Shown here: positions 56,768-64,000 of the stretch, one piece after another
Numbering within the stretch: position 1 is the stretch's first letter
How the letters are laid out: every line of letters starts with the position of its first letter
Source of the DNA: Colletotrichum lupini
Lineage: Eukaryota; Ascomycota; Sordariomycetes; Glomerellales; Glomerellaceae
Reading direction: 5' to 3'
Length of the DNA stretch: 64,000 nucleotides
NCBI RefSeq assembly: GCF_023278565.1
Contig: NC_064675.1
Coordinates: forward strand, 6,324,001-6,388,000
Notes under the pieces: generated by a model
The model's input: only the letters and a program-made list of their open reading frames with translations
Told to the model about the DNA's origin: nothing
Database searches by the model: none
Program-made: the position numbers and the translations under genes

Positions 56768-58393
56768 CTAAGGCGTTGTAGACGAAGGCGCCTCGTTGAG
56801 AGGCTTCTGTCCGTAAACAACATGGCTTTTAACCCGTCAGTCACAGCTCGAACTTTAGTCCTTGGATGCTCCAGCCAGAATAATTACTCACAGGTCATAG
56901 ATGCCGTGGTATGCGCCTTCCTTCATTTCCTTCCGAACTTGCGCGGTCTCAACCAGCACCTCTTCCTTGGTTCGGCCGAGGACGCCACAAAAGATTCTCA
57001 AAGTAAATCCCTCGAGACCTTCGAGCATTTGAGCCAAGTTGAGCATACCCAAGTCCTTATAATGTGGCTCCTTAGGCCAGGGGCCGAGGGGTGCTTTGAA
57101 ACGCTGGTGGAAAATGTTTTCAAAGCCAGTGTCCTTCACCCAGCCTTCCAGTCTCGGACCAGGCGAGGGTTCCCGCCCGATGCTCCTCATGGTCTTCAAG
57201 AAAGTCTGGTTCCAGGGCCAAGTGGCATGCTTTTCAGTGTAAGTGCCATCGTCTGAGTAAATCTCCGGATCCATCTCGTGGAACTCGGCCCAACCTCCCG
57301 GGTTCAAGTGACTTTCGATCTTTGTTAGTTCAGTCCGCATGTGACGATTGCAAGGAAGAGACCCTTTCCCTCAAGTGACTGGATCTGCTTGAAGCATCGA
57401 CTTACTCGTAGATGTTCTTGACCAACTTGGGCCAGTCCGCTATAGACGCAGCCATAAATCGGCAAAATATAAAGTCGTACTTTGTTTGATGAACCCACGG
57501 GCTTTCGACGTCGTCAATTTCGAATCTGACATTGACAGGAACCCTGAGACAGTCTCAGCGATAAAGTGGTCATAGTCAGCTCGGACAGTTAGTCATGGGC
57601 TTACCAAGACGGCTGGATAGCGCTGAGATCCACTCCAATAACCTCAGCATTCTCAAAGATATCGCCAATTTCAACAGCCCCTGCAAAAAAGTTTGTCAGT
57701 TTTGCGAAAGAGCGCCGAGAGACAAGAAATAGAACCCGAGCCTTACAGATACCAGTACCAGTGCCGACATCAAGAATTTGTTGAATCTTTTCTTTCTCGA
57801 GCGGAGCAAGGAATAGCCTGTTCTTGATTGCTTTGACCATCATGGCATGTGTCATGTCAAGTCTTTCCATTTCTACCTCATCGTTCGGCATTATATATGC
57901 TACATTGGTTAGCTCATATATGGTTCCCAAATATTAAAATTTGGCAAACATACAGCCGGGTCTGAAAGCATGATATCGTCGGCCATACTCCATAGGATAA
58001 TCAATGACACTTGAAGATAGAGACGCAGTGTAATTAGAGCTGTGCGCGCGGAGAGAGTTAGTCATGCTATCTCTGAAGTGATCGTGTTCGAACCTACATC
58101 CGCTCATCAATAGTTGATGCGTTGTCAGTCTAAAATATTGTTAGCAGAAGTCTACTTCGGAGACCGGAAGCTTGTGGTGACAGCTATGATCGACTTACAG
58201 TTTCTCCTTCATCTGCCTCAACTATCACATCGTTGGCAACTTGTTGCGTATAAACTGGCGAACTGGTGGGCGGACTGGCTTGGCTTTCCGCTGGAGGCGA
58301 TATTGCTTGTGCAGGTGGCGTCGTTGCGGCTGGTGCAGCTGTTGCTGCTGGCGCCCCCGGGGCTCGACTCTGGTTGTCCGTCTCCTCAGCCAT
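56768..58393 (-). CDS. LaeA-like SAM-dependent methyltransferase (385 aa, 8 exons)
   Basis: Exons 58393-58199, 58129-58098, 58039-57954, 57899-57747, 57680-57605, 57543-57406, 57311-56892 and 56825-56768 join in frame to 386 codons with a TAG stop. All seven introns have GT..AG ends. Residues 1-65 are Ala/Pro-rich and disordered. SAM-binding motif I is split by an intron: ILDVGTGTGI / WAVEIGDIF, near residues 155-175; GVDLSAIQPSWVPVNVRFEIDD follows, then DFIFCRFMAASIADW, NIYDHLNPGGWAEFHEMDPEI and, at the end, VVYGQKPLNEAP. This is the common fungal methyltransferase group that includes LaeA, a global regulator of secondary metabolism, but most members are not LaeA itself. The substrate is unknown. 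Confidence 0.9.
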
Positions 58394-59074
58394 TGTAGGC
58401 GCAGACGCTACGATTTTGTGAGATTTTGAAGACCGAGCTCACAAGGCGACCGATTTGCAGTCGACGAGAATTAGACGACACGGATGGATAGAGTTCCCCT
58501 TAGGTGTTTCGGGGGGCCGGGCGATTGTCCAGCCTTTTTGTAGTTACCCCTCCATTGTTCGTCGTCCTCTCTTTTGGTTTAGCGAACTTGGCATGTTTGC
58601 TGCAGACATCTCTGTTCCTTCTCGTTGGTGCTGTGCCTCCGAGATGCATTAAAATGGAGAAATTCTGCAGCTTGAGATCTTCAGATTGGTCGCAATTCAA
58701 GCTCGCAGAAAGCTGTTTCGTGTCCTGTCAGGGTCCGCATCATTGTTGATAGGCGATCAGGCCAATTAGGTATAAGCGCTTAGTTTTCGCCGGATATCCG
58801 GCCAAATGTGAACACCTCACCGGAGTAGCTATGCAGCAAGTGCATGGGGAATCAACTGTTCATATGGCTTTTCAAAATTGCGCTTGGCCAAAAGATCCAT
58901 CAGATCTTTTCAAATTTACGGGATCCGAATCGTTCTGACCAAGGCTGCAAGAAAGGCACACGAGTTAAAAGGAAGAAGCTATGCTTGAATAGACCTTCTT
59001 GTCAAGCCAGGAAGCCATGTAGGAGCAACACAGCGGCAGTTCGCACTTTCTGGAGCAAAAGCATCAAAGGAGTT
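58394..59074. other. Intergenic, no protein gene seen
   Basis: Promoter of the leftward methyltransferase and the 3' side of the tRNA gene. No supported ORF. Confidence 0.5.
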
Positions 59075-59156
59075 CGACGTTGGCCTGATTCGAACAGACG
59101 CTGCCGAAGGAACAAGATTTCTAGCCTTGCGCATTAGACCACTGTGCCACAACGCC
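59075..59156 (-). tRNA. tRNA-Ser (anticodon AGA)
   Basis: On the minus strand a complete type II cloverleaf can be drawn. The 7-bp acceptor stem pairs GGCGTTG with CAACGTC (one G-T pair). The anticodon stem pairs CAAGG with TCTTG around the loop CTAGAAA, anticodon AGA. A long variable arm contains the TTC hairpin loop (TTCCTTCGGCA). The T arm is GTCTG-TTCGAAT-CAGGC. The length is 82 nt including discriminator G, with no intron. A TTTT run about 15 nt downstream (59060-59057) fits a Pol III terminator. Confidence 0.93.
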
Positions 59157-62004
59157 GTGATCCACTGAATGTGGAGTTGAGTTGTGTTCCTCAGATGCGG
59201 ATCATGGTCGGTTCTCGGCTAGCAACAACAGCTTGATTATCATCCTGCACTGTGCGCCGAGGCCTTCACAAACATCGTAGGCGCATCGGTTGCCTGTAAT
59301 TGCATCTGAACATCAAGGGGTTTGATGGTAAGCACCTAGGTGACTAAGTAGATTGTCCAAGACGAGATGTCCTTGAGGAGTTACCCATAATCTTCAGGCA
59401 ACAAACTGGTTCCGTTCCAAGGAGCCGTTCCAACTTCCAAGCATCCTCGACCCACTTTCAGTGCCCCAAAGCCCCCACTAGAAAACATCTCGATGCCTTC
59501 TAGTATATACACAGAATGGCTGGTACAGAGGTAGCTAGCTCCAAAGAGTCCAACTTATTGGTCGTGAGTGCATTGAATGCCAAGGTATCGTCACGAATAG
59601 TCTTGGAACTTGCAAGCCGAAGAAATTTGCCCATCTTCATCCGTCGGATCACTATCACTTGCAGGAGCAGGCAAATTCATCTCTCAAAAATTGAGAGCCT
59701 TCTCGTGCTACTTGAAATGGCCATATGACAGTGGTTGATATCCATAAATTCCACGGGTTTCTACTTCAACATAAGCATGTAAGATCTCATGGCACTCGCG
59801 GCAAAAGTGACGCCAGCGCCACCAGGCCCCATGCTCGTCCAAATACATGCGAGGGAGCGAAATCAGGTGGCACTGTAGCAAGCCTTTCCTACCCTTGTAT
59901 GATCAAGGTAGCAACCACCTGCGAAGTTATTGCGAATCTTGATTAACAAATCTGAATCCGGCTCCCGGTTTCTTAACTCGCAGTATATGCACCGAATCCT
60001 CATGGTCACGCGGAAATGGCTCATTGGGGACTTGCGCTGGGTGTTACTTTTCTCTGAGCTCGCCCGCAAATGAATGCTGTAAGCTGATGTTGCCCTAAAC
60101 ATCAATATGGCGCTAGATAAGACTGTGTACGGATAGTAAAGACGCAATGGGCATGTCAACGGTTATCCTTCGCTTCCGACTGATTGATGGACTACCTTAT
60201 GTTGAAGTATCGTGTACGAATTGACTGGTTTTCTTCAGGCTGTCCAAGAACTTGGGCTGAATTTCTGGAATACTGTAAAGATACTAATCTCCAGGGGCAC
60301 CACGTAAGTTGAACCTAAGTCGCAGAGGTAATTTGAGATTGTGCCCGGGTCAACTCGCCCCCGATCGGATGGGTTTTACTCACCGCTGCTGATGCAAGAT
60401 CCAAGCCAGCATGCCAAATACCCATGCACTAATCTCCGAAGTGATGACTTGCACCGACCAAGTGAAAATACAGCAACAGCTGGATAGCTGAGCCAGTATC
60501 AGGAAGATAGAGAAGATCGCCCCTAGGAAGCCCTTCGTATCAGGGTTTGCTCCTCATTATCTCTGTTGGCAGCTATGCTTCCCTGACTTGATTCAGGCCT
60601 GTCATGAACGAAGCAGCTTTCCAAATTTTCAAAGAACGACAAATGTGGGAGGAGGGCAATACCACATGCCGGGATCGCGCTTATCGGCATCATACATCGG
60701 CGCGGTAATCGTTCAAAATTGAGAGAGCTACGGGAGTGACCACCTGAGCTCTGTTGCGATCCAAGCAAGGAGTGCTTGCAGTGTCAGTTCGTCTGGCTTC
60801 TTTCCACACATCATCTGTGCAATAACAACGCAAGCCAGCCGATAAAGTTTCATAAGTTCTTCCCTTACGACGCACCAATACATGGTCCCCCAAAAGCTTT
60901 CGAGTTATTCCGTGGGGGTAATGCAGGCTACAGCTGTGCAGGTATCAAGGTGCGTGCGCCATGCCAGGGGTAAAAAGGGGGATCATTACGAGATACATAC
61001 TGCTTACCTCTGCTCACACAACGACGCTATTACCAGAGATGTTTTACCAAACGGTTTAAACCGCAAGAACCCGCGGATCGCGGAAAGAATTTTTTGGTAC
61101 TGGTGCCTTCAATTATGTTAGTTGAAAATGCTTGCCTGTTTCTGTGACCAAACCATTATGAAAGTCCAACCCTATAGCCATGGTTCCGGAACCAATGTCA
61201 TTTTGACTATCGATCATCCCAAGTTGCAAGAGTCTAAATCACTGAGACTCATCTCGTTCGGCGGCAAACGGAAAATCATAGGCAATTGTTCTGCTCGTAG
61301 CTCTGCCCGCTTCAGGAACCGGAACCCGAAAGGAGGGTAATTAGAGTTCACGGTATTTCAACCCCCGGTACCCCGGGGGTGAATCACGGTTTTCTGTCAC
61401 TCGCCGTGCCTCTAAACAAGGGAACGAGTGGGGCTTCAAGAGTTCGCATTGCAACGTCACGGCCTTTGACCACGCTCACCGGGGTAATTGGGGACAAGGA
61501 ACCTGACTCAGGTCGTCCGAAACACAGGGCATGATAACCAGTTCTTGCTGTGATCAAGGACGCGCTCCCGCCTGAGAGAACCTTGAGTTTTATCAGTGGC
61601 AGATAACTTCCTACCCCCTGCGGCACTGCCCTGAGTGCTTGAATACTATCCTGTTTTATCATGGTAGTGCTACTACCATTGCAACGCGGTAAGTGCCACA
61701 TGCTACGCCAGCACTCGATGGAAAGGAAAAGGTTGTCTCTCGCGGGAAGGCGACTGTGACAATCTGCACTTTCTTCACTGCACCTCCGCTATCATCATGA
61801 ACAGGATGACCCCTCAGATCTTTGTGATACATATCTCTCAGCATCTCCAGTGACAATCCCGCATTTGGACTGTCTGCTGTGCAGATTGAATACGCTCCTT
61901 GCTTGCAGCCTCGACTTTTCCCGACCATCTTGTGGCGGCGGCGATCGAAATTCGGCAGAAGTTTGTGTTTTTAACATCGCGCAAACAGTCTCAAGTCGCC
62001 CAAC
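59157..62004. other. Intergenic (2.8 kb), one doubtful small ORF
   Basis: Upstream of the second Pth11-like gene. Several 60-100-codon ORFs on both strands lack recognisable features; the one at 61659-61928 is listed separately. Confidence 0.45.
61659..61928 (-). CDS. Doubtful small ORF (89 aa)
   Basis: ATG start at 61928, divergent to the receptor gene starting at 62005 and only 76 bp away. It contains CKQGAYSICTADSPNAGLS and LEMLRDMYHKDLRGH, which look more protein-like than the surrounding ORFs, and the predicted residues vary in a non-repetitive way. No signal peptide and no family that I recognise. It may be an exon of a larger gene or chance. Confidence 0.25.
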   Translation of the reverse strand: MVGKSRGCKQGAYSICTADSPNAGLSLEMLRDMYHKDLRGHPVHDDSGGAVKKVQIVTVAFPRETTFSFPSSAGVACGTYRVAMVVALP

Positions 62005-63414
62005 ATGGTGACGATGAACCATGACTACACCAAAGGTCAGATGATCGGCCTGGCGATTGGGTTTATGATCATTCCTACAGTGTTCTATGGACTTCGCGTC
62101 TGGGCGAAGCTACTCGTCAAAAGATTTGCATGGGACGACTACCTAACCGGAGCAGCGCTCGTAAGTCTACAGATGGAGCTTGGAGCCATTGGTTAGGCAA
62201 ATGATATCACATGCTGACCGGTGTCTCCTTTGGACAGCTGGTATCAATCACCTGCTGTACTCTGCAACTAGCTAGTATGTCTGAAATTTCCATGATCACT
62301 TAGCAAGAAGAAGGAACTGACGCGAAGGCAAGCTGCAATTCACGGTCATTTGGGACAACATCAGCCCACGTTCCCCGACGGCTCTCCAATTATGGATGAT
62401 CCAGGGTTGATATTCTTCGAAGAGGTGAGTTTGTCTCTCCAGCTCGCCGGCGTCGCATCTGGCACATAGCTAACAAGCTTTTCGCACATCAGACAAAGTT
62501 TGCACTTAATATGATTTCAATCCCGGGCTTAGGGCTCGTCAAATCATCCATTCTCGTGTTGTATTACACCCTCTTCCCAAGCCAAAGGTTTCGCTACGTC
62601 GTCTTTGGGGTACTAGCCTTTGTGATCGGATGGACGGTCAGCTTCTTCTTCTCCCATCTCTTTACTTGTTTCCCCATCACGGTGTTCATCGAGCCCTACT
62701 ATGGCAACTCGTGTGTTCAGACGGTACCGATGTTCCTTGCGCTTCTATTCACCGACGTCATTGCCGACTTTGTCATCCTCGTACTACCTGTCGCGATGGT
62801 TCTCAAAGTCCAGATGCCCCTCAAAAAGAAACTTGCAGTCATCGCAATGCTAGGACTTGGCGCTGCGTAAGTTTTCCAATGTCGTTGGGAAGGGAAAAGG
62901 TTGCTGACAAAAATGTAGCGTCTGTGCCGTGAGTGTCACGAGAGTGGTAGCTACTTTTGCTATCGCCGAAGAATATGTCAAGCATCCTAACGATGTCATC
63001 TGTAAGTCACACTTGGACTGATCAACTCCAGCTCCTTCTCTGACGATGACATAAGATTACACCGCCCCCGTTTTCTTCTGGACCAACATTGAACTGTCGC
63101 TGGCCATTGTTTGCGCTTGTCTCCCAACACTCCGGCCAATCTGGGTGCATTTCTTCCCCAAGCCCATTACGACAGGAAACGATTCTTACGAGTACGGATC
63201 ATCACGACGTATTGGTGGAAAGAACAGTATGAGAACACCGAGAACGCCATATGAAGAGCTCGATGAATTAGAAATGATTCGAAACGACGACAAGACGCGC
63301 TCAGGCTCCCCAGAAGGACGAGAGATTCTGAGAGAGACGACGATTCATCAGACGATTGAGCCTTCGGACAGCTCGAGTACTGCCAACTTAAGGACCAATG
63401 GTGTTGGATTATGA
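62005..63414 (+). CDS. Second Pth11-like rhodopsin-domain membrane protein (366 aa, 6 exons)
   Basis: Exons 62005-62160, 62238-62274, 62333-62424, 62493-62866, 62919-63001 and 63056-63414 join to 367 codons. Introns are 51-77 nt; the third has a CTAAC branch site. Seven hydrophobic segments match the fungal rhodopsin domain: GLAIGFMIIPTVFYGLRVW first, then FAWDDYLTGAALLVSITCCTLQLA, FALNMISIPGLGLVKSSILVLYYTLF, a helix with FTCFPI and the Cys of GNSCVQ, then VCAVSVTRVVATF and FWTNIELSLAIVCACLPTL. The 37-nt exon 2 lies within the second helix. The third exon encodes HGHLGQHQPTFPDGSPIMDDP, a conserved extracellular loop of this subgroup. The tail has RRIGGKNSMRTPRTPYEELDE, also common in the subgroup. 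No CFEM domain. Ligand unknown. Confidence 0.9.
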
Positions 63415-63702
63415 GCAGGAGGACTAATTTGAGGAAGAGATATGTATGAGCGTTGATTTTGTGACAGTCGTTCATAGTTCTAATGAGATCGATTCTTGAT
63501 TGTTTCCTTGATGATACCTCATTTGTACTTTTGCCGACTGCTATCGAAACTCCAGATCTGAGCTAGACTCTGGCACTTGTCTTTTCTTCTCTCAATTCTT
63601 GACCTAATCAATGGTATCCGAACCAACTTGCAAACGGCGATTTCCCTATCAAATGTCACACAACCACAAGTCTCAAATTTGATCGTCAGTTGCAGGACTT
63701 TG
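63415..63702. other. 3' flank of the receptor gene, no gene seen
   Basis: Short stretch between the receptor stop codon and the minus-strand ORF at the right edge; presumably 3' UTR. Confidence 0.4.
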
Positions 63703-64000
63703 TTAATCAATAAGCCGCGTGGCTTCGAGAATCATACGTGACCCTAGCAAATTGCTAAGATTGCGCTTCGGAGAGCAGCGGCGCCGCCCTGCCGAGGACT
63801 TACGGACCTGACCAAAGCACAATTCTTGGTGTGCTTTAGATGTCCAAATAACCTCTCCATCCACAACCTCCACAGGACGGGTCAGCGGGGGCAAAGAGGG
63901 GATGATTTTCTCGCCAAGGGGGTTTTTCTCTTTCGACAATCGGTGCAGCGGACCCGTTTGATATCGTATGTCCCGCAAGACAAGGTCGTACCCAGCAACA
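63703..64000 (-). CDS. ORF open to the right window edge, unidentified
   Basis: The minus strand is open from the window edge to a stop at 63703, at least 98 codons, with no ATG needed inside the window because the start would lie beyond 64000. It includes VAGYDLVLRDIRYQTGPLH and TRPVEVVDGEVIWTSKAHQ. A gtaagt-like donor at about 63806 suggests the true exon may end there. The sequence has some resemblance to polyprotein ends of retroelements, but this is weak. I do not assign a family. Confidence 0.35.
   Translation of the reverse strand, partial: VAGYDLVLRDIRYQTGPLHRLSKEKNPLGEKIIPSLPPLTRPVEVVDGEVIWTSKAHQELCFGQVRKSSAGRRRCSPKRNLSNLLGSRMILEATRLID

Noticed and set aside
1..64000. CRISPR array, bacterial operon or prophage
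   Set aside because: Spliced genes and fungal families throughout; no regularly spaced repeats with unique spacers.

Overview
The window looks like nuclear DNA of a filamentous ascomycete (Pezizomycotina, most probably Sordariomycetes). Genes carry short introns (about 44-120 nt) with GT..AG ends and CTAAC/CTGAC-like branch sites. Coding DNA is GC-rich and intergenic DNA is rich in CT and microsatellite tracts. One 14.2 kb block is strongly AT-rich and shows the C-to-T mutation pattern of repeat-induced point mutation (RIP). The species cannot be fixed from the sequence alone; the gene set would suit a plant-associated fungus. 

Layout. 1-7.4 kb: the 5' part of an unrecognised, probably mitochondrial Arg/Glu-repeat protein, a doubtful small secreted ORF, a flavin-reductase-like protein and a low-affinity cAMP phosphodiesterase (PDE1 type). 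7.4-20.6 kb: long intergenic stretches around a large conserved protein with five SUMO-consensus motifs and an acyltransferase-3 membrane protein. 20.6-31.2 kb: a CPS1/DIP2-type double-adenylation protein, a Pth11-like seven-helix receptor and a BAHD/trichothecene-acetyltransferase-like enzyme. 32.3-48.9 kb: a GH81 endo-1,3-beta-glucanase gene cut in two by a RIP-mutated Ty1/copia retrotransposon. That element is itself interrupted by a RIP-mutated Ty3/gypsy retrotransposon in the opposite orientation, which holds a third, non-RIPed short element. 49.0-58.4 kb: a Zn2Cys6 transcription factor with an in-frame TAG, a divergent LigB-type extradiol dioxygenase, a single-pass membrane protein, a family-25 glycosyltransferase and an eight-exon LaeA-like methyltransferase. 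58.4-64 kb: mostly empty, with a tRNA-Ser(AGA), a second Pth11-like receptor and an open ORF running off the right end. 

How the parts relate. Several genes fit signalling and surface functions (PDE1, two Pth11-like receptors, LaeA-like methyltransferase, CPS1), but nothing shows an operon-like pathway. The transcription factor and the dioxygenase share a 527-bp divergent promoter with repeated CCG triplets and could be a regulator-target pair. The clearest unusual structure is the three-level nested insertion in GH81. Both retrotransposons have matching 5-bp target duplications and equal-length LTR pairs, and the two GH81 pieces rejoin in frame. I did not find convincing evidence of a wholly new biological system.
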